Origin: a virus | Strand: one strand, 5' to 3' | Length of the DNA stretch: 23,950 bases | Virus record (IMG/VR): IMGVR_UViG_3300032770_001054 | Location: 1-23,950 of that record | Shown: positions 8,409-15,281 of the stretch, piece after piece | Layout: each line of letters opens with the position of its first letter | Numbering within the stretch: the first letter of the stretch is position 1 | The notes under the pieces: model-generated | Databases searched by the model: none | The model's input: only the letters and a program-made list of their open reading frames with translations | What the model was told of the DNA's origin: nothing | Translations under genes and position numbers: made by a program

Positions 8409-9015
8409 TCAACGACTACCTTTCCGCATCTGCTCTTCCCGCCAGCGCCACAGCGCCACCGCAGCGGCGAAGTCGAATTGCACCGCCACGAGCGGCGGCG
8501 TGACGTCCAGAAGCTCACTTGGGCGGCAGTGCCACGTCTCCGCAACCTGCGCGACTCGCAGCAGGTGTTCCGTCTCGACGAAAGCTGGCGAGGTCGCCGG
8601 AATCCGAAGCGACCTCGCCCACCGCCCATCGAATTACAAAGCTTGCGTCGTCCAGATCGAGGAGATCGGGCGAGATTTCACCCGGCCCCGGCTCGAGTGC
8701 GAGGCGCGGTTCAACGAAGACTTCGCTCAGCAGGGGCACCATCCATTCCGCCAGCGCGCGCAGGTCCTCCACGGTCTGAATCCGTGTATGGCCGCCCTCA
8801 AGCTTCACGGCAATGCTGGCCGGCAGGAGACCTCGGAACAGGAACCACATCGGGCTCGGACGGCGCAACAGGACCTTCAGGCCGGACTTCGGAAGCACGA
8901 CGTGCTCGGGCTGGCCGCGCAGCCGTGCTGCGAAAATAAAGTCATCGGGAGACGCGACGCCGTTCTTTGCCTTTGGCGCTTCGCTGACTCCCGGAGTTGA
9001 ATTCTGAGTTTCCAC
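8409..9015 (-). CDS. Tail assembly chaperone, frameshifted long form (G-T type)
   Basis: Behind the stop of the short form, another frame runs to a TGA at 8409-8411. It reads VETEHLLRVAQVAETWHCRP, then SELLDVTPPLVAVQFDFAAA, then VALWRWREEQMRKGSR. This looks like real protein, while the short form's tail (RRDGTPAASRAGCG...) does not. The frame is open only after a TAA at 634-636 of the 8000s (8634-8636), so the ribosome must shift +1 (or -2) between 8633 and 8517. A UUU C heptad-like site at 8583-8580 allows tRNA-Phe to slip from UUU to the better-matched UUC. The joined product would be 201 aa. Long-form chaperones in siphophages bridge tape measure and tail tube. Confidence 0.65.
8515..9015 (-). 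CDS. Tail assembly chaperone, short form (G type)
   Basis: This 166-aa protein starts at GTG 9015 with GAGG five bases upstream. The N-terminus is disordered. The core reads FIFAARLRGQPEHVVLPKSG, LKVLLRRPSPMWFLFRGLLP, then DLRALAEWMVPLLSEVFVEP and DLLDLDDASFVIRWAVGEV, which is the form of tail-assembly chaperones lying between tube and tape measure genes. Such proteins coat the tape measure while the tail polymerises and are absent from the mature virion. From about residue 146 the frame becomes low-information, consistent with the normal product ending shortly after a frameshift site. Confidence 0.7.
   Translation of the reverse strand: METQNSTPGVSEAPKAKNGVASPDDFIFAARLRGQPEHVVLPKSGLKVLLRRPSPMWFLFRGLLPASIAVKLEGGHTRIQTVEDLRALAEWMVPLLSEVFVEPRLALEPGPGEISPDLLDLDDASFVIRWAVGEVASDSGDLASFRRDGTPAASRAGCGDVALPPK
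8580..8583 (-). promoter_or_regulatory. Predicted +1 programmed frameshift site (TTT C)
   Basis: In the chaperone gene the zero frame reads AGC TTT CGT CGA. Skipping the C after TTT gives TTT/GTC GAG ACG GAA, the start of the conserved-looking second half. Phe-UUU to UUC repairing is a chemically favourable +1 slip because tRNA-Phe carries GAA. The exact site is inference. Any +1 or -2 slip between the upstream TAA (8634-8636) and 8517 would also join the frames. Confidence 0.45.
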
Positions 9016-9017
9016 TT

Positions 9018-9142
9018 AAGCCTCATTGGAGCGATGGCAAGTAGCGAATAGGGAGGGGCCGATACCTGGCTTGTGTCTATTCGCCATTCGCTGCTCGCTA
9101 CTCGCCTGGTCGCCATTCGCTGCGCTTTTCATCATTCGTCTT
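9018..9142. repeat. Intergenic paired word-repeat
   Basis: Left words GGCAAGTAGCGAATAG (about 9037-9052) and right words CTATTCGCCATTCGCTGC, then TCGCTACTCGCC (about 9076-9107) are complementary (TAGCGAATAG against CTATTCGC; GTAGCGA against TCGCTAC). The element fills the gap between tail tube and chaperone genes. Confidence 0.65.
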
Positions 9143-9754
9143 TCAGATCTGCCGGTAGAATTGCGCAACTTGGTCGCCGGGAGCTCGCGTGAGCATGGCC
9201 AAGCCGTCAAATCGCACCTTATACGTTGCCTCTTTGGACCGCGTGAAACCGATCTGAAACGGATCCTTGGCGTACGCGTTGTAAAGGCACGCAACCATGA
9301 ATTTCCCGGGCGAACTGAAGCCGCGACGCGGCGAAATCAAAGCTACCGCAGCCTTAGGAATCGTCACCAGCCCACCGACGGTGATCTCCTCGTAGCTTTG
9401 AGCCCCTGGCGGCAGGCCCGTGTCAGTACCGGAACTGTAGTTCGCCTGGGCAAGGCTGGCGGCGATCTTCGCCAGCGCTGACTCCTTTAGCGTCACTTCC
9501 AGATAGGCGGACTCCCCCGTCATCACGGCATCCACCGGCGCGGTCTGCTGATCGATGGCAATCTCTTCGATCTTGGCTTCCATGTGGAAGGTGGCCGCGC
9601 CGTCCGAGGCGCCCATGGCCAGGGGCGACCCTCCCAAGGGATTGCCATTCGCATCCACGAGCAAGCGTCCTCCGGACGCCGGAACCGCGACGTTGTACCA
9701 GAGCATGCCCGTACCCTGATGAATATCCGGAACGGTTACCGTGAAGCTGGCCAT
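9143..9754 (-). CDS. Major tail tube protein (siphovirus type)
   Basis: This 203-aa beta-rich protein has MLWYNVAVPASGGRLLVD, an acidic strand pair (TFHMEAKIEEIAIDQQTAPV followed by DAVMTGESAYLEVTLKE), and the tube-like ending ARDPFQIG-type motif (KDPFQIGFTRSKEATYKV then RFDGLAMLTRAPGDQVAQFY). A long beta-hairpin loop surrounded by Glu/Asp strands and a repeated fold of about 200 aa is typical of non-contractile tail tube proteins. It is followed by the chaperone and tape measure, the canonical order. The ribosome site is excellent (AAGGAGG six bases before ATG). No sheath gene precedes it, so the tail is predicted to be non-contractile. Confidence 0.75.
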   Translation of the reverse strand: MASFTVTVPDIHQGTGMLWYNVAVPASGGRLLVDANGNPLGGSPLAMGASDGAATFHMEAKIEEIAIDQQTAPVDAVMTGESAYLEVTLKESALAKIAASLAQANYSSGTDTGLPPGAQSYEEITVGGLVTIPKAAVALISPRRGFSSPGKFMVACLYNAYAKDPFQIGFTRSKEATYKVRFDGLAMLTRAPGDQVAQFYRQI

Positions 9755-9763
9755 GCCGCCTCC

Positions 9764-10297
9764 TTACATCTCCTCAAGCACAAAATCCACATTCAGCGTT
9801 ACGCGCACCACCGGCGTCTGGATTTCATCTAGCGTTACAACGCTGTAGCGGTGCGAGGCCACAAAGACTTCTTTCACGGTTCCTGCGGCGCTCGGCGACG
9901 TCGTGCCCGAGGGGACGGTCTCCTGAGAAATCGGCAGCGCCGTCTCCCAATCGCTCTCCGATGCCGTCGTGATCACCATGTCCAGCACGCGCGCGTAATC
10001 CTGCGCGTTGTCCTGCGCGCTCTCCTGGTCGAACTGGCCTGCATCGAGGACCAGAGCGACGCGCGGACGGGATTGGCGCGTGCCCATTTCGTCTTCGCCG
10101 AACTCCAGTTCGTCCAGGCTCACCGTCAGCCAGGGCAGCGCCGTCCGCAGGCCCGGTCCCTTATGAAATTCGCCGATCGGCGGCAGCGCCGGGCTCACGA
10201 TCTCGATCGCCGATGCTTGATCGCGTTGGATCAACGCAATGCACTGGTTCAGCAGCGGCTTGGCGAATTGCGCGTTCCATGCTGGCTGATAGGTCAT
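9764..10297 (-). CDS. Tail terminator / neck protein (Mu gp37-position)
   Basis: The ATG at 10297 (MTYQPAWNAQFAKPLLNQCI) is preferred over an upstream in-frame start at 10354 inside the neighbouring gene, giving 177 aa. Residues 15-45 form a helix with LLNQCIALIQRD, followed by LPPIGEFHKGP, a strand LPWLTVSLDELEFGEDEMGT and helix QDNAQDYARVLDMVITTA, ending in strands (VVRVTLNVDFVLEEM). This alpha/beta layout and the position between the DUF1320 gene and the tail tube match tail terminator or neck proteins. It lies ten bases upstream of the tube gene and five bases after the 113-aa gene, so translation is probably coupled. Confidence 0.6.
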   Translation of the reverse strand: MTYQPAWNAQFAKPLLNQCIALIQRDQASAIEIVSPALPPIGEFHKGPGLRTALPWLTVSLDELEFGEDEMGTRQSRPRVALVLDAGQFDQESAQDNAQDYARVLDMVITTASESDWETALPISQETVPSGTTSPSAAGTVKEVFVASHRYSVVTLDEIQTPVVRVTLNVDFVLEEM

Positions 10298-10301
10298 GGT
10301 T

Positions 10302-10643
10302 CTAGTCCCCAGTCGGCACGGTATTGGCGTCCGCGATTTCAAAGCCGAAAGCACAGGCGAGGCTCGCGATGCGCGATTGCATTCGGTTCAGAGCGGAGGT
10401 CACCGCTCGATCGCTGTCTGCCCCAATGTGCCGCGCTTTTCGCGAGTCGCGGAAGCCTTGCCCGCCACTTAACCGGGAGGGATGGTGTTCGAAACGCGGG
10501 TGCCGTATGGCCATCTCGCCTCGCCGAGTACCCGCCTCCCCACTCTGCCCGCTACCGGCTGCCGCATTGCCGAGTCCGTCGATGAAGGCGCTCAGGCCCG
10601 CATCGAAGTTCGGCGCATCGTCTTGGAAGTTCAGTCCCAGCAT
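10302..10643 (-). CDS. Hypothetical neck/tail-completion protein
   Basis: This 113-aa protein lies between the DUF1320 protein and the tail-terminator candidate, where siphophages often encode a head-closure or HK97 gp10-type protein. The start reads MLGLNFQDDAPNFDAGLSAF, then a Gly/Ala-rich linker. Residues 40-75 are His/Arg-rich (MAIRHPRFEHHPSRLSGGQG), and a C-terminal helix contains SALNRMQSRIASLACAFG. Gaps to both neighbours are short (about 20 and 4 bases) and GAGAGG precedes the ATG, so it is probably expressed. I cannot assign a family. Confidence 0.6.
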   Translation of the reverse strand: MLGLNFQDDAPNFDAGLSAFIDGLGNAAAGSGQSGEAGTRRGEMAIRHPRFEHHPSRLSGGQGFRDSRKARHIGADSDRAVTSALNRMQSRIASLACAFGFEIADANTVPTGD

Positions 10644-10664
10644 TCCGGGCCTCTCTTGCCTGCC

Positions 10665-11213
10665 TTATGTTCCCCGGCGGTCGAACTTCCCGAACACCTG
10701 GCTCGAACCGGTCTCAGCCGCAGTCTGGCCATAAGGCTGATCGCCGCCGGCGATGGCTTCGAGCCCCGGCCGAGGGGTTTCGGTGCGCGCCAGCGAATCA
10801 AAGAGATGATCGTAAAGGCCGCTGGCGGTTGGACGCCCGCTCTTGTCGCGCGCGTTCAGCTCATTGAGAAGATCACCATAGTGCGCGAAGCAGTCCTCGG
10901 CCAGTTCACGCGCTGGGGCAACACCGAAACTGGCCAGCGTCTGACCAAGTTGAGCCGCCGCCCCGTATCGATTGATCCGCTCGAGCACGTTCCCGGCGTC
11001 CGCCGGCAGGGCCGCCATCCACGCCGCAAACGATCCGTTGAACGGCGCGGCTTGCACGGCCTCGTTGAACCGGCGCTCCAGCACCGCATCGATGTCGCCT
11101 GCGACGTCATCGATGTAGGTCTGAATCAGGCTGTCCGGCGGATTCTGCTGGGGCGTCCCACGCCTGAACGTCGGAAACATCCCCGCGACTTCGTTGACGG
11201 TTGTGTAGGACAT
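10665..11213 (-). CDS. DUF1320-like head-completion protein (Mu gp36 type)
   Basis: This 182-aa protein opens with SYTTVNEVAGMFPTFRRGTP, then SLIQTYIDDVAGDIDAVLERR, and a central LERINRYGAAAQLGQTLAS. This is the pattern of the Mu gp36/DUF1320 head-tail connector proteins: an N-terminal Tyr-x-x-x-Glu-hydrophobic start, a D-x-x-I-D helix and a helix with N-x-x-G/A-A. These dock to the portal and complete the neck. Its C-terminal 50 residues are Pro/Gly-rich and probably flexible. A GAGAG site precedes the ATG. It lies between the small head proteins and the neck genes. Confidence 0.7.
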   Translation of the reverse strand: MSYTTVNEVAGMFPTFRRGTPQQNPPDSLIQTYIDDVAGDIDAVLERRFNEAVQAAPFNGSFAAWMAALPADAGNVLERINRYGAAAQLGQTLASFGVAPARELAEDCFAHYGDLLNELNARDKSGRPTASGLYDHLFDSLARTETPRPGLEAIAGGDQPYGQTAAETGSSQVFGKFDRRGT

Positions 11214-11255
11214 ACTGCTCTCGCTGACGCCGCGGCACGCGGCGACGGCTGGCGC

Positions 11256-11525
11256 CTAGTACTGAACGTACGCTGCGCCCGACGTGGCTCCTCCTGAGCC
11301 GACCGTGATGTAAAGATTCGTCTTGTCGGCCACCTGGGTTTCTCCCCAAAGCCCGCTGGCTCCGGGATCATAGAGAACGCTGACGGGCATTGACGGCAGC
11401 CCGTGCGGCACCACGTTGGCTCCAGCCGCGAGGCCTGCGATCGTCAGCTTGGCCTGCCGGATGGGCACGCCTTGCATTGTCTGGGTCAGATATGTGTATT
11501 TCGGTGTTACTGTTATTGCTGCCAT
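11256..11525 (-). CDS. Small head-cluster protein with fibre-like C-terminal domain
   Basis: The 89-aa protein reads MAAITVTPKYTYLTQTMQGV, then PIRQAKLTIAGLAAGANVVP, then HGLPSMPVSVLYDP, a Trp, DKTNLYITVGSGG and AYVQY at the end. The last 50 residues share the order H-G/L-x-x-P-V, Trp, D-x-TNLY-hydrophobic-T-x-x-G, aromatic end with the fibre at 1082-1714. It lies after the capsid genes and before the DUF1320 gene, which suggests a virion-surface decoration or head-fibre subunit. The ribosome site is near-perfect (GGGAGGTGAGG). A paralogue or recombination origin from the fibre domain is inference. Confidence 0.6.
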   Translation of the reverse strand: MAAITVTPKYTYLTQTMQGVPIRQAKLTIAGLAAGANVVPHGLPSMPVSVLYDPGASGLWGETQVADKTNLYITVGSGGATSGAAYVQY

Positions 11526-11556
11526 TCCTCACCTCCCACGAGTTCAGGGATTGACA

Positions 11557-11793
11557 TCAGCGCTTCGTCCGCTTCGCTGGCGGAGCCTCTGCGGACGGGC
11601 CCGCCAGGAGCGTGACTTGCCCGCTGGTGAAGCTCTCCGCCGCCGTGGCGTCGAGTTCGATCGTCCCGGACGCGTCCACCGATATCTCTCCGCCGTGACC
11701 TGCGCTCTTCGTCTTGGCTTCGTCCGAACCGCCTTTCGGCGCGTAGAGGACCTGGTTGTGCTCGATCGGTCTCAGGACTGTGAATTTCGCCAT
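11557..11793 (-). CDS. Small structural protein downstream of the capsid gene
   Basis: The protein is 78-79 aa. It begins MAKFTVLRPIEHNQVLYAPK, has a basic, Gly/Ser-rich middle (SDEAKTKSAGHGGEISVD), and ends in a Lys/Arg tail (PPAKRTKR). Tandem ATGs lie at 11796 and 11793; the second is better spaced from the GGGAGG ribosome site. The gene is placed where Mu carries the small gp35-type head protein, between capsid and connector. A short beta domain followed by a charged tail fits a minor head protein, but no family is recognised. Confidence 0.6.
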   Translation of the reverse strand: MAKFTVLRPIEHNQVLYAPKGGSDEAKTKSAGHGGEISVDASGTIELDATAAESFTSGQVTLLAGPSAEAPPAKRTKR

Positions 11794-11807
11794 CATGCCT
11801 CCCGCCC

Positions 11808-11876
11808 GGGTGTTCAGTTCGGAGTCGTTCAGTCCGGAGTCCGACTTCGGACTGATTGACTGCGGACGGGCTGACC
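11808..11876. repeat. Intergenic paired word-repeat / hairpin
   Basis: CAGTCCGGAGTC (near 11838) is followed after two bases by ACTTCGGACTG, with more copies of TTCAGTTCGGAGTC at 11814-11828. This gives a tight hairpin between the major capsid gene and the 79-aa gene. The words match those of the 8338-8408 element. Confidence 0.6.
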
Positions 11877-11877
11877 C

Positions 11878-12816
11878 TTATTGCGTCGCGTTCAAGAACA
11901 CGTACCCGGCCAGCGGCGCCACGATCTGGAGGTCGTCATAGCGGTGCACTTCGATAACGTCCGCCATGCGATTCTCCACGCGATAGCGCTTGGTCAACGT
12001 CCCGCCGAGTTCCGGCGCTCCGAAGAGCCAGCGGAAGGTGTAGCCCAGCGCCGGCTCGCGCAAACGAGGCTCCTCCGGGACATAGGCCAGCAGCGCGTTT
12101 TTGCCCCACACGAAGTTGAGGCTGGGCGCCTGACCCTCGTTCGCGGTGTCGTATTCGGCTCCCAGGACCCAGAAATTGTCCACATCGAAGGCGCTCTTCA
12201 GGTGATCCGCCTGCAGCACGCCGACCTGCGTGTACTTGAACCGGTCGATGATCCGCGGATGCTGCCGCAACGTGGAATAAACCGGGTAGCTCACCGCCAG
12301 CGTGTTGGGCGTCTGCGCGATGGCCTGCTTGATGATCGTTTTCTGCGCCTCCACGGCCGCGATCGGGTCAGAGTTCACGAAGTCGGACCATTGCGATGTG
12401 CCCGACAGTGTGACGTTGGGGACCGTCGAGTTCGAGCCCATCACCAGGTTCGCGACGCGGATCTCGAAGTCCAGCAGGATGGCGTCCGTCAGATTCTCCA
12501 CCGTGTTCACTTCCAGATCCGTGCCCTCGGAATTGGCCGCCTCTTCGTCGGAGATCGCGTCCTTCAGCGAGTGATCGTCGCAGAAGTACGGCGAGTTCGA
12601 GAGGGACCAGGGCGCGATCTCGCGCGCTTCGGCGCGAGCGTGCCGGATGGTCTCGTACTGCTTGAATTTTTCCTTGCCGAATACCCAGTAGCGCCCCGAC
12701 TGCTTGCGCACCGGGGTGACCGGGAACAGGCGCTCGCCAAAGTAGTCGTCGTTCTGATAACCGACGCTTACGTTGTTGAGGGGCTGGTCGAGGTATTGAA
12801 GCGAAATATCAGCCAT
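11878..12816 (-). CDS. Major capsid protein
   Basis: The start is at ATG 12816 (MADISLQYLDQPLNNVSVGY), giving 312 aa. GAGGAAG lies six bases upstream, while an earlier in-frame start at 12855 falls inside a repeat array. Features seen are FGERLFPVTPVRKQSGRYWV, an E/D-rich loop near residue 80-105, the helix PIAAVEAQKTIIKQAIAQTP with PNTLAVSYPVYSTLRQHPRI, IDRFKYTQVGVLQADHLKSA and GYTFRWLFG near the end. The block with STLRQHPRIIDRFKYTQ, LLAYVPEEP and GYTFRW is typical of a capsid family of about 310 aa seen in transposable and related phages (HK97-like fold). It lies just after the decoration gene, as in many such phages. Confidence 0.8.
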   Translation of the reverse strand: MADISLQYLDQPLNNVSVGYQNDDYFGERLFPVTPVRKQSGRYWVFGKEKFKQYETIRHARAEAREIAPWSLSNSPYFCDDHSLKDAISDEEAANSEGTDLEVNTVENLTDAILLDFEIRVANLVMGSNSTVPNVTLSGTSQWSDFVNSDPIAAVEAQKTIIKQAIAQTPNTLAVSYPVYSTLRQHPRIIDRFKYTQVGVLQADHLKSAFDVDNFWVLGAEYDTANEGQAPSLNFVWGKNALLAYVPEEPRLREPALGYTFRWLFGAPELGGTLTKRYRVENRMADVIEVHRYDDLQIVAPLAGYVFLNATQ

Positions 12817-12824
12817 TTTCTTCC

Positions 12825-13039
12825 TCAGTGACAAGTGACAAGTGACGAGTGACAAGTCAACTCATCCGAAACAGGCGCCCGGGCGCGCCGGGCAATTGAA
12901 GCCATCCACCGCCGGCCGCCCCGTTCCGCAGAGGCCGCGCGGCTTCCGCTGGCGCCTGCGCCAGACCCTGCGCAGGTTCAGCCAGCCGCCGTAACGCTTG
13001 CGAGTGACTCGCTCGTCACTTGTCACTCGCCACTCATCA
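12825..13039. repeat. Inverted-arm repeat flanking a 120-bp island between capsid and decoration genes
   Basis: The left arm (12829-12863) is built from GACAAGTGAC and GACGAGTGAC words. The right arm (13005-13039) has CGTCACTTGTCACTCGCC, largely the reverse complement. Between them (about 12866-13000) lies non-repetitive, GC-rich sequence with a minus-strand open frame (RRLAEPAQGLAQAPAEAARP, then LRNGAAGGGWLQLPG) that has no usable ATG or ribosome site. It may be a decayed small gene or a cargo of the repeat. Confidence 0.6.
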
Positions 13040-13525
13040 CTACACTTTGGTCTGAGCGAAATTCAATTCCACTTGCACCACGTCGTTCAGGTTGCTGACG
13101 TTGTGCAGCGCCATGCCCACCGGATAAACCGTGGTGCCGGCGGCTTCGCTCACCGCCTTCACCCGGCCGTAGACGTCCGCGATGTTCACCAGCTGGCCCT
13201 GATTGATGGCTCCGGCCGCAATGCAACGCGCGATCCCGTTCACCTGCAGCGTCAAGCCGCGATTCTGCAGGTTGTACAGCGTGGGTGGCGTGCCCGTCAC
13301 AGTGGACGGATTCGTGCCCTGCGGCACGAAGTAGTTCGGCTCCACGAAGTGCTCCACCGTGACGCCGAGTACGCCCGGCGCGTTGGCCGCGGCGGGCAGC
13401 GCGGCGAACTGCTGCGATTGCGTCGACGGATTGGCCGTCGATTGCACCAGCGCCGTGAACTTGCAGATCCTCACGTTCGCGTCCGCCCGAAACCCGAGTG
13501 TCAGTCCGTTGGTTGCTCCTGCCAT
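13040..13525 (-). CDS. Capsid decoration/cement protein (DUF2190-like)
   Basis: This 161-aa beta-rich protein begins MAGATNGLTLGFRADANVRI. Its C-terminal half (GLTLQVNGIARCIAAGAINQ, GQLVNIADVYGRVKAVSEAA, YPVGMALHNVSNLNDVVQVE) has the short-strand, Gly-turn pattern of DUF2190/cement proteins, which stabilise the capsid at three-fold sites. The ribosome site (GGAGGAGAAA before ATG) is among the strongest here, as expected for a highly expressed virion protein. Its stop is close to the repeat element that precedes the capsid gene. It lies between the protease/scaffold gene and the capsid gene. Confidence 0.65.
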   Translation of the reverse strand: MAGATNGLTLGFRADANVRICKFTALVQSTANPSTQSQQFAALPAAANAPGVLGVTVEHFVEPNYFVPQGTNPSTVTGTPPTLYNLQNRGLTLQVNGIARCIAAGAINQGQLVNIADVYGRVKAVSEAAGTTVYPVGMALHNVSNLNDVVQVELNFAQTKV

Positions 13526-13811
13526 TTTCTCCTCCAGTTGTCAGTCGTCAGTTGTCAGTTGTCAGTTGCTGAATGACACGGGCAACTGGCAACCAGGAAT
13601 TTTGGATTGCCGGTTGGCGATTTGCCGATTCGAGGCCGGCCGTCTTCATAGGCAAGCGACGAATGACAAGTGGCCCATAAGGGATAAATAGTAAGAAGTT
13701 CCTTACTCTCTTCTCGTCTGTCAGCTTACCTGCTCCGTGTCTCTTTCCCGTCACTGGCCACGTCCCTTGTCACTTGCACTCTCTTGCCACTCACCACTTG
13801 CCCACTGGTTT
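13526..13811. repeat. Long intergenic word-repeat region
   Basis: The 286-base gap carries GTCAGTCGTCAGTTGTCAGT (13541-13560 area) answered by GGCAACTGGCAAC (about 13583), and a second zone with TCACTGGCCACG and TTGTCACTTGCAC words near 13752-13800. A small palindrome AGTAAG-AAGTTC-CTTACT sits at 13690-13707. The open frames here are repeat-encoded. I see no gene. Confidence 0.6.
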
Positions 13812-14576
13812 CTACTGCATTGCCGTTTCGCCGCCCGGCTTCAGCTCCGGACGGTGCGCCGCCCGATAACGCGCTTCCAGCGCGGGATTCTCGCGAAACA
13901 GGGCCTTCAGGGCTTTGGCATAAGAGATCTTCTGCTCGCTCATGAGCAGGCGGGCGCCCAGATCCACTTCCTGGTCGACCGGTACCGACTCACCCGACCC
14001 GATGCCATCCGATCCCAGCCTTACCACCACCGCGGCGCGCTCCACATACTCGTTGAACTCCCGCGGCCGCTCCAGCGCATCGCGGAAGAAGAAGTGCCGG
14101 TCGCGCGGCAGAATCTTGCCTGCCGTCACCGCGCCGTCCAAGGCGCGCTCCGCGGTTTGAACGGCCATGTAGTCGGTCAGCGAGATCTTCTGATCGCGCG
14201 CCAGCTCGAGGGCGCGTTCCACCCGCAGGCGGCCGTCCCGCACCACCTCGCTCAGAATGAGGGCCCGCGATGCGGCCTCCTGATCGCGTGCCTGCGCGTT
14301 GCGCCCGTACTCCACGAGGCTCCGGATGTCTTCGATCGCCGCCCCATCCGCGCCTACCCGCTCGGCAAAAAGCCCGGAGAGCGCGGCCGCGTCAGTCGCG
14401 GCCTCGGCCGGCGCCGGGGCGGCTGCCGGAACGGCTCCGGCCAGATGTTTCTGGGCATAATGGCAGAAGTCCTCGTCGGTCATGTAGCCTACGAGTTCGT
14501 CTCCATAGAAAATCCCGTGATGTCCCGCGTGCGGCCCTTCCGTCAGCATGCGGATGCTGAGTCGTTTCGGTTCCAT
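13812..14576 (-). CDS. Nested scaffold protein (Mu Z type), internal start
   Basis: The in-frame ATG at 14576 (residue 236 of the protease, MEPKRLSIRMLTEGPHAGHH) is preceded by GAAGGAGAAACCGAC, an ideal ribosome site. It gives a 254-aa product covering the helical C-terminal half. Mu and relatives make their scaffold from exactly such an internal start in the protease gene. Helical and charged content with coiled-coil stretches near residues 330-400 of the full protein is as expected. Whether it is made is inferred from the site and from the Mu parallel. Confidence 0.65.
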   Translation of the reverse strand: MEPKRLSIRMLTEGPHAGHHGIFYGDELVGYMTDEDFCHYAQKHLAGAVPAAAPAPAEAATDAAALSGLFAERVGADGAAIEDIRSLVEYGRNAQARDQEAASRALILSEVVRDGRLRVERALELARDQKISLTDYMAVQTAERALDGAVTAGKILPRDRHFFFRDALERPREFNEYVERAAVVVRLGSDGIGSGESVPVDQEVDLGARLLMSEQKISYAKALKALFRENPALEARYRAAHRPELKPGGETAMQ

Positions 14577-15281
14577 GTCGGTTTCTCCTTCGGACGGGAG
14601 GGGCCCCGGTTGTGCCTGCCCCTCGGATGACGCGCTGGCGTCCACTCGGGGCGCCCCTGCGATCGACCCCAGATCGGTCAGCATCAGCGCCGGCAGCTCT
14701 TCCAGAAACGGATGATTCGTCAGGGCGCCGGAAGTCAGCGTCGCGCCTTGCGGCTTCCCGGTCAGCTTGTCGCGCGCTCCCCAGTCGATCGAAGGCGAAA
14801 AAAAGCGGTACTGCCCGCTGTGAATCAGGTCCTTCGCCTCGGGCGTCCATTCGACCAGCGCCGTCAGGCGGTCTCTGGCCTGCAGGTTGTGCCCGCCTTT
14901 GCCGTGGTCCGGCCCGGCGTGCCAGGGAGCCCGGTCCAGAAAGAGGTCGTGAATCCAACCCGCCGCGGGCACCGGCCCGCCGCGTGCGACCCCCGGGTCT
15001 TCGCTGGCGTGCTCGTAATCGATCACCACCATCTCGTTCCTGCGCTTTTCGAAGTTGCGCAACATCGTCTGCAGGTCCTCGAACCGGATGGCGAAAGTGT
15101 GGCCATCTTTCACCCAGGCGCCGGAGACAGCCACCGGCACTTCATAGAGATTCTTGCCGGCGCGCTGCACGGGCGTTCCCGCGGAGAAGAGTTCCCAGGC
15201 GAAATGACGGCTTGTCGGTTGTCCGTGGTCGGTGGCCCGCTCTTCGTAGTCTCTCAAAATCTGAACTTCGCCAGTGCCCAT
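13812..15281 (-). CDS. Prohead protease with C-terminal scaffold (Mu I type)
   Basis: The 489-aa protein begins at an ATG with a good AGGAGCAGGGAGCT site. Residues 45-210 match the Mu I protease pattern: VAVSGAWVKDGHTFAIRFED, EMVVIDYEHASEDPG, VPAAGWIHDLFLD, LTALVEWTPEAKDLIHSGQY, RFFSPSIDW, LTNHPFLEELPALM. The protease cuts the scaffold and other head proteins during capsid maturation. From about residue 236 the sequence becomes a helical scaffold with coiled-coil stretches (ARDQEAASRALILSEVVRDG, KILPRDRHFFFRDALERPRE). An internal ATG at 14576 with GGAG spaced seven bases should produce the scaffold alone. The first 20 residues (ATDHGQPTSR) are encoded by repeat words shared with the portal's tail. 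Confidence 0.8.
   Translation of the reverse strand: MGTGEVQILRDYEERATDHGQPTSRHFAWELFSAGTPVQRAGKNLYEVPVAVSGAWVKDGHTFAIRFEDLQTMLRNFEKRRNEMVVIDYEHASEDPGVARGGPVPAAGWIHDLFLDRAPWHAGPDHGKGGHNLQARDRLTALVEWTPEAKDLIHSGQYRFFSPSIDWGARDKLTGKPQGATLTSGALTNHPFLEELPALMLTDLGSIAGAPRVDASASSEGQAQPGPLPSEGETDMEPKRLSIRMLTEGPHAGHHGIFYGDELVGYMTDEDFCHYAQKHLAGAVPAAAPAPAEAATDAAALSGLFAERVGADGAAIEDIRSLVEYGRNAQARDQEAASRALILSEVVRDGRLRVERALELARDQKISLTDYMAVQTAERALDGAVTAGKILPRDRHFFFRDALERPREFNEYVERAAVVVRLGSDGIGSGESVPVDQEVDLGARLLMSEQKISYAKALKALFRENPALEARYRAAHRPELKPGGETAMQ

Noticed and set aside
8360-8629. Minus-strand 89-aa frame overlapping the chaperone end as a -1 shift product
   Set aside because: Its translation is Arg/Ser/Cys-rich without chaperone features. 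The other frame (+1/-2) gives the convincing second half.
8067-8939. Plus-strand frame of 290 aa across chaperone and tape measure
   Set aside because: It is antisense to convincing tail genes, has low-complexity Arg/Ser/Pro composition and has no ribosome site.
11881-12831. Plus-strand frame of 316 aa opposite the capsid gene
   Set aside because: It is the antisense shadow of the well-supported major capsid gene, Arg/Val/His-rich and without domains.
13548-13754. Minus-strand frame of 68 aa in the decoration/protease gap
   Set aside because: It is made of word-repeat sequence and lacks a ribosome site.
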